14,974 nucleotides of DNA from an uncultured Prevotella sp. (GCA_947095945.1 CAMUQM010000031.1:1-14974); one strand, 5' to 3'; positions 1-7,724 are shown, counted from the stretch's first letter. Numbers and translations are program-made. Notes: generated by a model not told the origin, from the sequence alone.

Positions 1-2572
1 CACTTGAACCAACGCTGAGGGTTTCAGCAAGGCTCATCTTGCTTTGTATCTTTGTAGGAACAATAATTTCACAACCAGGGCGTACTTTGGCATTATGTCC
101 TACCTTTGCTAACATGCCGTTCATGTAAAGGATGTAGGTGTTGCTCTTCTTTGCATCACTGGCAAATCCACCAGCCTGATCAATATAGTAAGCAACGTTT
201 TTGCCTTCAACATAGCCGACAGAGTTTGGGAACATGACCGCACCATTAATCTTAACGGTTCCATTGTATTGTGGGATGACGATACGATCGCCCTCACGTA
301 GAACGATGTCAGCATCGCTTCCGGGATTAGCAATCGCCTTATCTAACTCGATACCAACAGGGTATACGTCTGGAATCATAAATTTTTCCTGTTGTTTCTT
401 TTCACTCTCTTGTATAGCCTGAAGTACACCAGCATCCTTTGTCTTTACGGCTAAGTTTACCATGTTCTTACGTTGCTGCTCCAACTGCATCTTGTAAGCA
501 TTCTCCATGCGTATACGTTCACTTGGTGTGGGGCGACGCTCTAAGCGTGCTCCTTTAATATAACCGAGGTCAGTTGCACCACCTGCTGCCTTATAGATAT
601 CGCTTAGGCGCATCTTTCTTGAAGTAAGTGTATAGTTTCCTGCGAATACTACCTCACCATCAATGCTAACATTTTGTTGATTGGTTGTACCCGGACTCTT
701 ACGTACATACACTTCATCGTAAGGCTCAAGAACAAAGCCCGGAGCACCATCTATTACAAATCCGTCACGTAGTGAGAAAGAGTAAGTACGTGCTATAATA
801 GAGTCTGGTGTAAGTGCTTGTGGATTTGTAACACGACGTGAGACATCCACTCTTACTGTTGAGGCTGTCTGTTTCAGTCCTCCTGCCTGCAGAATGAAGT
901 CTTCTAACGACTCATTATCAGCGTATTGGTAGATGCCCGGATAGAGAACTTCACCATGAATGGTTATTGTTCGCTGTACCTGCGCATCCGTGCGAGTAGG
1001 AACAAAGAGTACGTCTTCGTTCTGTATAGGGATGTCAGCTACACGTCCTGTAAGGATTCCGTCCACATCAACAGAGATAACCTCTAAGGTTCGGTCTGCC
1101 TTCTTACGGTGTAAGACAGCATGTGGAGCAAATGCCACCTCGGTCAATCCGTCTGCAGCTTCAATCAATCCACGTACGCTGTTGATACGTCCACCCACTT
1201 CATACATACCCGGACGGAACACAGCTCCCTTAATCTCTACCATGTTCTCATATCTTGGAATAACAGAGTCAACGCTGATTGAGTCTTCGTCAGAAACGCG
1301 GAAGTTACGCATATCAAACTCATTGACATTGAAGATAGAGTATTGTCGACCTGTCTTTCTGCGTACACGTACTGAACGAGTATAGGCATCACCTGCAAAA
1401 CCACCAGCATAACCGATGAGTGTTCCAAGGCTTTCGCCACGTTTCATCTCATAGAACATCGGGCGTTTTACCTTACCGCTAATCTGTGCAAGCATATCGT
1501 AAGGACCAACCACGATAACGTCGTTATCAGCCAAGCGCACATTGCCACTGAGATGACCACGGCGAAGGAAGTCATATACGTCAACTGTGCTGATGAGCGA
1601 ACCTCCTCTATATACTTTGATATTACGCAGTGTTCCTAAGTCGCCAATACCGCCAGCCATGTAAAGTGCGTTGAAGACGGTGGCAAAAGCCGACAGTGTA
1701 TAGGTACCGGGTGTTTTCACTTCACCCACAACGTTTACCATGATGGTATGTGTCTGACCTACTGAGAGACGTATGTTAGAACTGCTATATCGTTTACCAA
1801 TCTTTTCTCGTATGCGGTTATTAGCCTGATCTACTGTTAGACCACTCACCTGAACAGGACCGAAGCCCTCCAAGGTAACGTAACCATCAGGTGCAACAGT
1901 TGTTTGATAGGATTTCTGTGAAGCACCATATACGTCAATAAACACAGCATCACCGGGTCCAATGCGGTAGTTGCGTGGTAGTGCCATGTTCATGTTAGGT
2001 TCAAAAGAAAGGCTCTTATTGTTGAAGATATCACGACCCCAGACTTTCTTGCGGTTACGACTCAACTGCTTCAATAAGTTCTCATATAGTATTACAGTAT
2101 CTTGTGGCATCCACTCATTCATTTCAGCCTGCATCTTCAGATACTCTCCATCATTCTCATCGTATGTGTTTGTCCACGAACGATTAGGTGAGATACGTCC
2201 TTCAGAGTATCTGCTCACTTCCTGTTCATTGGCGTTATAGTCGTCAAGTGTCGCTTCGGCAATCTGTCTTTTGCTCTTTCCCGGAGTTGTCTGTCCGTTG
2301 TTAGTACGACTACGGTCCGTTGTCGCCCCTTCTTTTGCAGCTCCAAAAGCAGCATTTCCTTTCTGCATTTTTAAGAAAGTGTCTCTCACACGGCGTATCT
2401 GTGAGATATCTACACCACTCTGCATGAGCTTGGTGACAATCTGCGCCTGTGGAGTACCTTTCTTATGTTCTTTCTGTACAAAGTCCATTACTTGCGTGTC
2501 GGTCATAGACGACTGTGCAAAACTGTTCAAGGAACATAATGCGAGTAATATAAATAGAATATATTTCTTCAT
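1..2572 (-). CDS. Multi-SLBB polysaccharide export protein, 3' end cut by window
   Basis: The reading frame is open from the ATG at 2572 to the window edge, giving 857 codons and no stop. Residues 1-20 form a signal peptide (basic MKK start, hydrophobic core, likely cleavage at SFA/Q). A Poly_export (Wza N-terminal type) domain begins near residue 200 with YRIGPGDAVFIDVYG. It is followed by six SLBB-like beta-grasp repeats starting near residues 273, 362, 445, 533, 633 and 771, each with the pattern V.GEV..PG.Y and ..AGG. The family forms the periplasmic/outer-membrane conduit for capsule or exopolysaccharide export. Bacteroidota members are usually somewhat longer than what is seen and end in a hydrophobic segment, so only a short C-terminus should be missing. 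The ATG lies 9 nt after the stop of the sugar transferase gene, so the two are co-transcribed. There is no Shine-Dalgarno, as usual in this phylum. Function is confident; which polysaccharide is unknown. Confidence 0.93.
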   Translation of the reverse strand, partial: MKKYILFILLALCSLNSFAQSSMTDTQVMDFVQKEHKKGTPQAQIVTKLMQSGVDISQIRRVRDTFLKMQKGNAAFGAAKEGATTDRSRTNNGQTTPGKSKRQIAEATLDDYNANEQEVSRYSEGRISPNRSWTNTYDENDGEYLKMQAEMNEWMPQDTVILYENLLKQLSRNRKKVWGRDIFNNKSLSFEPNMNMALPRNYRIGPGDAVFIDVYGASQKSYQTTVAPDGYVTLEGFGPVQVSGLTVDQANNRIREKIGKRYSSSNIRLSVGQTHTIMVNVVGEVKTPGTYTLSAFATVFNALYMAGGIGDLGTLRNIKVYRGGSLISTVDVYDFLRRGHLSGNVRLADNDVIVVGPYDMLAQISGKVKRPMFYEMKRGESLGTLIGYAGGFAGDAYTRSVRVRRKTGRQYSIFNVNEFDMRNFRVSDEDSISVDSVIPRYENMVEIKGAVFRPGMYEVGGRINSVRGLIEAADGLTEVAFAPHAVLHRKKADRTLEVISVDVDGILTGRVADIPIQNEDVLFVPTRTDAQVQRTITIHGEVLYPGIYQYADNESLEDFILQAGGLKQTASTVRVDVSRRVTNPQALTPDSIIARTYSFSLRDGFVIDGAPGFVLEPYDEVYVRKSPGTTNQQNVSIDGEVVFAGNYTLTSRKMRLSDIYKAAGGATDLGYIKGARLERRPTPSERIRMENAYKMQLEQQRKNMVNLAVKTKDAGVLQAIQESEKKQQEKFMIPDVYPVGIELDKAIANPGSDADIVLREGDRIVIPQYNGTVKINGAVMFPNSVGYVEGKNVAYYIDQAGGFASDAKKSNTYILYMNGMLAKVGHNAKVRPGCEIIVPTKIQSKMSLAETLSVGSS

Positions 2573-2581
2573 TTTTCTAAT

Positions 2582-3202
2582 TTAGAATTTCTTTCCAGTA
2601 ACAATGTTTAGAACCGTCTTAACGACGATAGTAAAATCGAGCCACAATGTCCGATGTTCCAGATAATGAATGTCCATTTCCATTCGTCGGAGCATCTTCT
2701 CCATCGTGTCGGTATAACCATTGTAGAGTGTTGCCTCTGAAGTCAAGCCCGGTCGCATCTCATAGATGAGTTGATAGCGGTCGGTCTGTTCCATGATTTT
2801 ATCAATAAAGAACTTACGTTCAGGACGCGGACCCACGAACGACATGTCGCCACGAAGGACATTCCAAAGCTGTGGCAGTTCGTCTAAGTGATGTCCACGC
2901 AGGAACTGTTCTAATCGGGTAGAGTTCGAACTATCACATTTTGCAACAAGTTGCGGACCCTCTTCCTCAACTACACTACTCATTGTACGAAACTTAAAGA
3001 TAGCAAAGGGACGTCCTTTATATCCGATACGTATCTGTCGGAAGAATATCGGTCCATTGCTTTGATAAGTAATAAGAATACTGATAATGAGGAATATAGG
3101 AGAACAGATGGTCAGTCCTACGAGGGCACCAATAATGTCAAAAGCACGCTTCAAACAGCGTTGAAGCTTCCCCATGGCATCATGACTCCCGTTTTCTCTC
3201 AT
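2582..3202 (-). CDS. Initiating sugar-phosphate transferase (monotopic PGT, bacterial sugar transferase family)
   Basis: The product transfers a sugar-1-phosphate from a nucleotide sugar to undecaprenyl phosphate, the first step of capsule or exopolysaccharide repeat-unit assembly at the inner membrane. Counting from the ATG at 3202 it has about 206 residues, the size of the short catalytic-only members (WcaJ C-terminal or PglC-like). Visible motifs in order are KRAFDIIGALVGL leading into one hydrophobic segment (re-entrant membrane helix), GPIFFRQIRIG, FAIFKFRTM, the catalytic Asp-Glu pair in LDELPQLWNVLRGDMSFVGPRPE, and MRPGLTS. The frame stays open upstream to a TTG at 3265, but that TTG is the end of a TATCTTTG promoter box, so it is not a plausible start. 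The ATG at 3175 (MGKLQRCLKRAFD) is a second possibility. It is the first gene of an operon with the SLBB export protein. Sugar specificity cannot be read from the sequence. Confidence 0.93.
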   Translation of the reverse strand: MRENGSHDAMGKLQRCLKRAFDIIGALVGLTICSPIFLIISILITYQSNGPIFFRQIRIGYKGRPFAIFKFRTMSSVVEEEGPQLVAKCDSSNSTRLEQFLRGHHLDELPQLWNVLRGDMSFVGPRPERKFFIDKIMEQTDRYQLIYEMRPGLTSEATLYNGYTDTMEKMLRRMEMDIHYLEHRTLWLDFTIVVKTVLNIVTGKKF

Positions 3203-3262
3203 TTTGTTATTCGTACTTTGGTTTCGTATAGTTACTATAACTCTATTTTTGTTATTTTGTTG

Positions 3263-3270
3263 CAAAGATA
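3263..3270 (-). promoter_or_regulatory. Bacteroidota -7 box for the polysaccharide operon
   Basis: Read on the minus strand this is TATCTTTG, matching the Bacteroidota -7 consensus TAnnTTTG. No clear -33 TTG is visible upstream; the region is A/T-rich. The start of transcription would fall near 3256, giving a leader of about 55 nt before the ATG at 3202. It faces the dinB promoter with 54 bp between the boxes. Confidence 0.65.
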
Positions 3271-3324
3271 CGCTTTTTTATTTATTTATTAATGAGAAAT
3301 ACTTATCTTTCCACATCTTAACAG

Positions 3325-3332
3325 TATCTTTG
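3325..3332 (+). promoter_or_regulatory. Bacteroidota -7 box for dinB
   Basis: The sequence TATCTTTG matches the TAnnTTTG -7 consensus and lies 21 bp before the dinB ATG, so the leader is short. No strong -33 element is visible. No SOS-type palindrome was recognised between this box and the gene, so damage induction cannot be argued from the sequence. Confidence 0.65.
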
Positions 3333-3353
3333 CATAGAGAATAGGCTACTATC

Positions 3354-4457
3354 ATGCGTAAAATTATTCATATTGACATGGATGCTTTCTTTGCTGCGGT
3401 TGAGCAAAGGGACAATCCCGAACTTCGTGGGAATCCTATTGCTGTAGGCTTCGACGGTCCACGTGGCGTAGTGTCTACTGCCAGCTACGAGGCACGTACC
3501 TTTGGTGTTCGTTCGGCAATGTCAATAGCGCAGGCGAAAAGGCGTTGTCCGCACCTGATAGTTGTCTCTTCTCATTTTGATAGATACAAAGAAGTCTCAC
3601 GACAGATTCATGCCGTTTTCCATGAATATACTGATTTGGTTGAACCCATCTCACTTGATGAGGCATTCCTTGACGTCTCGGAGAATAAAAAAGGGATAGA
3701 ACTTGCCGTTGACATTGCTAAGGAAATTAAGCAAAAGATTTTTGAGCGTACCTCGTTAACTGCTTCTGCAGGAATAAGCTACAACAAGCTGTTGGCTAAG
3801 ATAGCCTCTGATATACGCAAGCCGAATGGAATCTTCACGGTACATCCCGATTGTGCGCTCGATTTTGTCGGACATCTTCCTGTCGAGAAACTATGGGGTG
3901 TAGGTCCGAAGACGGCAGAACGAATGCATGGAATGGGAGTGTTTACGGGAGAACAGCTGCGACAGATATCGCTTGAACATCTTGTGCAGGTATTCGGTAA
4001 GATGGGTAATGTCTACTATGAATTCTCACGAGGCATAGATAATCGTCCTGTTATTGTTGAGTATGAACGTAAGTCGGTAGGTTGCGAACGTACGTTCCTT
4101 GAAGATTTGCACATAGAATCGAAGATTATCATTGAACTCTATCATATCACTTTGGAGTTAGTTGAACGACTCAAGAAGAAAGACTTTAAGGGTAGAACGC
4201 TCACGCTCAAACTGAAGTGGGATGCTACAACACAGATAACGCGTAGTCTTACACAGGAGAAGAATCTCCGAACGAAAGACGACATCCTGCCTCTTGCCAA
4301 ACAGTTACTGAAGGAAACGGATTACCAAAACCGCCCCATTCGTTTGATGGGACTGTCTGTTTCTTCGTCTGGTATGAATGAAAAAGAAGGACAAAGTCGA
4401 CCTAAATGGGTAGAAGGTTTACTACCTTTCAAGGAGAAAGATAGTTTTAAATCATAG
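3354..4457 (+). CDS. dinB: DNA polymerase IV (Y-family translesion polymerase)
   Basis: This 367-residue protein has the full Y-family layout. Palm residues are D8 in HIDMDAFFAAVEQRD and D102-E103 in SLDEAFLDV, the three metal-binding acidic positions. F13 matches the steric-gate phenylalanine of E. coli Pol IV, and SYEAR at 44-48 contacts the incoming nucleotide. SAGISYNKLLAKIASDIRKPNG and the helix-hairpin-helix LWGVGPKTAERMHGMG follow, then the little-finger domain with KSVGCERTFLED. The start aligns with the family start. Near the C-terminus, EGLLPF could be a weak beta-clamp binding motif (consensus Qxx[LM]xF) with Glu in place of Gln. The gene stands alone, transcribed away from the polysaccharide operon, and no terminator is obvious behind it. 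Role: error-prone bypass of damaged template bases. Confidence 0.97.
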   Translation: MRKIIHIDMDAFFAAVEQRDNPELRGNPIAVGFDGPRGVVSTASYEARTFGVRSAMSIAQAKRRCPHLIVVSSHFDRYKEVSRQIHAVFHEYTDLVEPISLDEAFLDVSENKKGIELAVDIAKEIKQKIFERTSLTASAGISYNKLLAKIASDIRKPNGIFTVHPDCALDFVGHLPVEKLWGVGPKTAERMHGMGVFTGEQLRQISLEHLVQVFGKMGNVYYEFSRGIDNRPVIVEYERKSVGCERTFLEDLHIESKIIIELYHITLELVERLKKKDFKGRTLTLKLKWDATTQITRSLTQEKNLRTKDDILPLAKQLLKETDYQNRPIRLMGLSVSSSGMNEKEGQSRPKWVEGLLPFKEKDSFKS

Positions 4458-4507
4458 ACTTACAGCATATTACTATATTTATAATGAACATAATGCCTCT
4501 TTCTTCT

Positions 4508-4574
4508 TATCTTTGGACGATGTGCTGTTGCTTAGCACATGTCGTGCTGTTGGTAAACACCAATGGTGCTAAGC
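4508..4574 (+). repeat. Orphan -7 box followed by a hairpin repeat element
   Basis: A TATCTTTG box at 4508-4515 is followed by an inverted repeat: GCTTAGCAC at 4530-4538 pairs perfectly with GTGCTAAGC at 4566-4574. Inside it TTGGT (4550-4554) pairs with ACCAA (4559-4563) around an AAAC loop. The arm motif GTGCTAA also occurs in the larger palindrome at 11306-11370, suggesting one family of intergenic repeats. The rest of 4458-4672 shows nothing recognisable. No poly-T follows, so it is not a standard terminator of dinB. Confidence 0.5.
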
Positions 4575-4672
4575 GTTAAATAGATTGCAACATCTTACCG
4601 AATAAGAATCAACTGGTTGTTAGAAAAGAGTTGTATTACCTAAAACATAATAAGCCTATTTGCCTAAAGAGT

Positions 4673-4840
4673 TTATTTTCTAAAGCCAATGCGATATTGT
4701 TTGTTGACAAGAGGGTTCTGCAAGTGAGCGTATGTCATTTTGTTTTTATCGAATAGCAATAATATTTCCTCATTAAAATAAATTGTAGTTGTTGGTTTCT
4801 TGTAATAGAATAGTAAGTCGAGCGTTTCTTGTTTGTTCAT
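4673..4840 (-). CDS. Possible small protein, 55 residues, unknown function
   Basis: An ATG at 4840 on the minus strand opens a frame of 55 codons ending in TAA at 4673. The product starts MNKQETLDLLFYYKKPTTT and ends YRIGFRK. It is soluble, rich in Lys, Tyr and Leu, with no signal peptide, membrane segment or cysteine. Its composition looks like a real protein rather than a shadow, and no gene lies on the opposite strand. A weak AAGG sits about 8 nt before the ATG, but no convincing TAnnTTTG box was found upstream. I do not recognise the family. It could also be a decayed gene or a chance frame; the main support is its composition and its position in an otherwise empty stretch. Confidence 0.38.
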   Translation of the reverse strand: MNKQETLDLLFYYKKPTTTIYFNEEILLLFDKNKMTYAHLQNPLVNKQYRIGFRK

Positions 4841-4895
4841 AAAATTGACCTTAATATTATTGCTTAAAACATTTCCAAGTATGGAAGAAAATTAT

Positions 4896-4903
4896 TAATT
4901 TTG
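4896..4903 (+). promoter_or_regulatory. Probable -7 box for the zinc-ribbon/pyk transcript
   Basis: The sequence TAATTTTG fits TAnnTTTG. Transcription would start near 4910, leaving a leader of roughly 75 nt before the ATG at 4986. TTTCC at 4872-4876, 19 nt upstream, is only a poor match to the -33 element. Confidence 0.45.
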
Positions 4904-4985
4904 CAAAAGGTAATCAGTGTTTGACTATTAGGGGCGTTGTTTATCCTTTGTCCTCACTAATCATTGTTTTAAGAAGTAGTAACGT

Positions 4986-5729
4986 ATGCAATATAATGTA
5001 ACTTGTAATAAATGTAATCGCTCATTTATGATTACGGCTGATGGCAGTGAAAACATGCATTGCACCTGTCCTTATTGTGGGCAGTCATTGCTCGTTAATT
5101 TGCCTACGTTGGCAAATCCAGTTACTCCTTCTGTGCAACAGCCTATTATGGAGGCAAATGAGAAAAAAGGTAACGGCTCAACTCTGAAAATTCTTCTTAC
5201 TGTGTTGATAGTGCTCATTTTGGGAGGCTCGGCAGTCTTTGGTTACATTTATTGGAATAACCAAAAGGAAGCAGCTCGACTGGAATTGCAAGCACAGCGC
5301 AAGGCACATGCTGACTCTGTTATGCAGGTGCGTGCACAAATAGAGGCACAAGAAGCTGAGGCGCAGCGACAGGATGAGAAACGAAAAGGCATTTGCAGAT
5401 TCTTAGAATCATTTTATAAGAAAGCTGTTCTTTCAGCTGATGCAGATGCTGACTTCTACAGTCGTTACCTCACAGACTACTGCCATCGAATGGTTTTTGG
5501 AACTCAAGGTTCTTATGGCTATGATGTCGATGAGGAGACAGTGTGGTGGGGTGCCTTTGGAAACACGGTTGCAGACCCTGACTTTAGACAACTCCAGCGT
5601 AACCTTAAGGTTGTTGCAATAGACGATAATTGGTTTAAAGTGAGATTGTCGCAAGATGGTGAAACAGAGTATCGTCAGGTGAAAGTGCTATCGCAGGATG
5701 GGCATATCCTCATTGATGATATAAGATAA
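4986..5729 (+). CDS. Membrane-anchored zinc-ribbon protein with C-terminal NTF2-like domain (predicted)
   Basis: The 247 residues fall into four parts. Residues 1-35 form a zinc ribbon with two knuckles, C7-x2-C10 and C28-x2-C31 (extra C26), similar in spacing to MJ0042-type ribbons. A Pro/Thr/Gln-rich linker follows to about 65. Residues 67-89 are one strongly hydrophobic membrane helix. Residues 91-135 are a charged Ala/Gln/Glu/Arg-rich helix, probably a coiled coil. Residues 136-247 look like a small globular domain (FLESFYKKAV, then WWGAFG, NWFKVRL and a final DGHILIDDIR), resembling DUF3828/NTF2-like domains. With no signal peptide, the ribbon should be cytoplasmic and the C-terminal domain outside the inner membrane. 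It heads a tight cluster with a shorter paralogue (22 nt later) and pyruvate kinase. Function is unknown; membrane-spanning sensor or scaffold is only a guess from the layout. Confidence 0.85.
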   Translation: MQYNVTCNKCNRSFMITADGSENMHCTCPYCGQSLLVNLPTLANPVTPSVQQPIMEANEKKGNGSTLKILLTVLIVLILGGSAVFGYIYWNNQKEAARLELQAQRKAHADSVMQVRAQIEAQEAEAQRQDEKRKGICRFLESFYKKAVLSADADADFYSRYLTDYCHRMVFGTQGSYGYDVDEETVWWGAFGNTVADPDFRQLQRNLKVVAIDDNWFKVRLSQDGETEYRQVKVLSQDGHILIDDIR

Positions 5730-5738
5730 ATACAGACG

Positions 5739-5746
5739 AAAGGAGG
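5739..5746 (+). promoter_or_regulatory. Strong Shine-Dalgarno of the second zinc-ribbon gene
   Basis: AAGGAGGT sits 5 nt before the ATG at 5752, in the 22-nt gap after the previous stop. This is a near-perfect anti-16S match, notable because the other genes of the window lack one. It fixes the start at 5752. Confidence 0.7.
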
Positions 5747-5751
5747 TTAAA

Positions 5752-6096
5752 ATGCAATTTCAAATAGCTTGCAAACATTGTCATCGTCCTTTTGTTATAG
5801 AATCGGAGGGTGGCAATACGCTAAAATGTAATTGCCCCTATTGTAGTGAGAGTATGATGGTTGCAACTCCGCAGGTGGGTGCGCCAGCTGGCAGTGCTGC
5901 TGAGACAACTGCTACTGTGAGTCATACGAAAGTGGAAAGGGATAACATGAACGAACAAGCCAGACCCGTGGTGGATAAAAATCCATCGAAGAGTGGACTG
6001 GGAAAGAAGGTAACAATCATTTTTGTTGGTTTTTTGTTGTTCGTGATACTGATGTCATCACTCTTATATATTATTTTCTCAGCAATGTCGAATTAA
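5752..6096 (+). CDS. Short zinc-ribbon single-span membrane protein, paralogue of the preceding gene
   Basis: The 114 residues repeat the N-terminal half of the upstream protein. The ribbon again has C7-x2-C10 and C28-x2-C31 with an extra C26, and the start MQFQIACKHCHRPF aligns with MQYNVTCNKCNRSF. A low-complexity Ala/Thr/Pro linker runs from about 37 to 80, and one hydrophobic helix (about 86-110) ends the protein. The coiled coil and C-terminal globular domain of the neighbour are absent. It is preceded by a strong Shine-Dalgarno and its stop is 20 nt before the pyk ATG, so the three genes are probably co-transcribed. A duplication followed by loss of the C-terminal domain, or a partner subunit for the long form, both fit. 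Biochemical role is unknown. Confidence 0.82.
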   Translation: MQFQIACKHCHRPFVIESEGGNTLKCNCPYCSESMMVATPQVGAPAGSAAETTATVSHTKVERDNMNEQARPVVDKNPSKSGLGKKVTIIFVGFLLFVILMSSLLYIIFSAMSN

Positions 6097-6116
6097 ACAA
6101 TAACACACTCAATTTT

Positions 6117-7580
6117 ATGAAACAGACAAAGATAGTATGTTCTATTAGCGACCGTCGCTGTGATGTTGACTTCCTAAGAAAACTTTTCTTCTCAGGTATG
6201 AATGTCGTGCGTATGAATACGGCACACGCAAGCCCTGAAGGTATTAAAGAGATTATCCGCAACACACGTGTAGTATCTCCGCACTTGGCATTGCTGATTG
6301 ATACTAAGGGACCAGAGGTGAGAACGACAGCTGTGGCTGAGCCTATTCAGTATAAGGTGGGCGATATGGTTAAGATTTTTGGTCGTCCTGATGTAGAATC
6401 AACAAAGGACATTGTCAATGTTTCTTACCCCGACTTCGCTCGTGATGTGAAGGTGGGCGACCATGTTCTCTTTGATGATGGTGCGTTGGATATGCTAATT
6501 ATCGAGAGTGTTGGTCCGATGTTAGTTGCACAGGTGCAGAATGAAGGTGAGCTTGGCTCACGTAAGAGTGTGAATGTTCCCGGTGAACACATTGAACTTC
6601 CAGCCCTTACAGAGAAGGATAAAAGCAATATCTTGTTGGCGATAGAGGAGGATATCGACTTCATTGCTCACTCTTTCGTTCGTTCAGCAGCTGACGTTCT
6701 TGCTGTTCAGAAGATTCTTGACGAGCATAACTCTGATATTAAGATTATCTCAAAGATTGAGAATCAGGAAGGTGTAGATAATATTGACGAGATTATCGAT
6801 GCTTCATACGGTATTATGATTGCACGTGGTGACTTGGGTATCGAGGTGCCTATTGAGCAGATTCCTGGTATTCAGCGTAGCATCATCAACAAGTGTATCT
6901 TGAAGAAGAAGCCTGTTATTGTGGCTACTCAGATGTTGCACACGATGATTAACAATCCTCGTCCTACTCGTGCAGAGGTAACTGACATTGCAAATGCAAT
7001 CTATAGCCACACCGATGCGTTGATGTTGAGTGGAGAGACTGCAAGCGGTAAGTATCCTGTTGAGGCTGTACAGACAATGGCGCGTATTGCTGAAGCTGCA
7101 GAACAGGATGCACACAAACGCGGACATGTCTCTGTTCCGATGACTAACCAGAATGACCAGCGTGAGTTCTTGTCAAGAAGTGCAATTGAGGCTACTGAGC
7201 AGTTGGGTGTAAAAGGTATTATCACCGATAGTGAGACAGGTCAGACAGCTCGTAACCTTGCAGCTTTTCGTGGTTCACACCCAGTGTTAGCTATCTGCTA
7301 TAAGGATAAGGTACAGCGTTGGTTAAACCTTAGTTATGGTGTTATTGCAGTTTATCAGCATCGCCATAAGTCAAATGAGGAGATGTTTACTGCGGCTTTG
7401 CGTATGCTTCGACAGAAAGGATATATTGAGTTAGAGGATAAGATTGCTTATCTTTCTGGTTCGTTCGGTAATGGTGGTGGTGCAACCTTCCTTGAGATTA
7501 ATAAGGTGGGTGATGTCTTTGCTCGCAAGTATCGCTTCCATCTCCCTGAAGAAGTAAACACGGGTGAAGAAGAAGATTAA
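6117..7580 (+). CDS. pyk: Pyruvate kinase
   Basis: The enzyme transfers phosphate from phosphoenolpyruvate to ADP, the ATP-yielding last step of glycolysis. The 487-residue length is normal. Motifs in order: TKIVCSISDRRCDVDF and R32-M-N34-T-A-H37 (A domain); D62-T-K-G-P-E-V-R (start of the B domain lid); the catalytic Lys region K213-I-E215; the metal-binding stretch MIARGDLGIE (E215 and D239); TQMLHTMINNPRPTRAEVTD and TDALMLSGETA; then the C-terminal allosteric domain from about 350. Compared with classical enzymes, the N-terminal GPAS is replaced by SDRR and the serine that helps bind potassium (S36 in E. coli PykF, S76 in muscle) is Ala36. The glutamate that marks potassium-dependent enzymes is present (E67). 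From memory these changes are shared by other Bacteroidota pyruvate kinases. It is the last gene of the cluster begun by the zinc-ribbon pair. Confidence 0.97.
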   Translation: MKQTKIVCSISDRRCDVDFLRKLFFSGMNVVRMNTAHASPEGIKEIIRNTRVVSPHLALLIDTKGPEVRTTAVAEPIQYKVGDMVKIFGRPDVESTKDIVNVSYPDFARDVKVGDHVLFDDGALDMLIIESVGPMLVAQVQNEGELGSRKSVNVPGEHIELPALTEKDKSNILLAIEEDIDFIAHSFVRSAADVLAVQKILDEHNSDIKIISKIENQEGVDNIDEIIDASYGIMIARGDLGIEVPIEQIPGIQRSIINKCILKKKPVIVATQMLHTMINNPRPTRAEVTDIANAIYSHTDALMLSGETASGKYPVEAVQTMARIAEAAEQDAHKRGHVSVPMTNQNDQREFLSRSAIEATEQLGVKGIITDSETGQTARNLAAFRGSHPVLAICYKDKVQRWLNLSYGVIAVYQHRHKSNEEMFTAALRMLRQKGYIELEDKIAYLSGSFGNGGGATFLEINKVGDVFARKYRFHLPEEVNTGEEED

Positions 7581-7684
7581 CCCTATTTCCTCACAGTGTG
7601 AATGCCACATGAAGTACAATTGAAGAAGTAGAGTTTATTTAAGCCAAACAGGTTAGTAGACTATAATACTCATCATTGCCACTA

Positions 7685-7703
7685 TGGGAGGCATGGTCTC
7701 CCA
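7685..7703 (+). terminator. Weak hairpin about 100 nt behind pyk
   Basis: TGGGAG pairs with CTCCCA around a 7-nt loop, followed by a pyrimidine-rich but not pure T stretch. It may end or stabilise the pyk message; a much better terminator lies at 7839-7889. Confidence 0.3.
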
Positions 7704-7711
7704 ACTTCTTT

Positions 7712-7719
7712 TATCTTTG
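7712..7719 (+). promoter_or_regulatory. -7 box in front of structured RNA element A
   Basis: TATCTTTG matches TAnnTTTG exactly and is not followed by a protein gene. It precedes the structured segment described at 7725-7890. No -33 TTG is seen at the usual distance, so promoter activity is uncertain. Confidence 0.4.
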
Positions 7720-7724
7720 TGTCG

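Noticed and set aside
960..1385. 141-codon plus-strand frame
   Set aside because: It is a shadow of the SLBB export gene, whose frame on the minus strand is continuous with clear domains.
4484..4579. 31-residue plus-strand frame behind dinB
   Set aside because: It overlaps the hairpin element and its -7 box and has a Cys/Leu-rich random-looking product.
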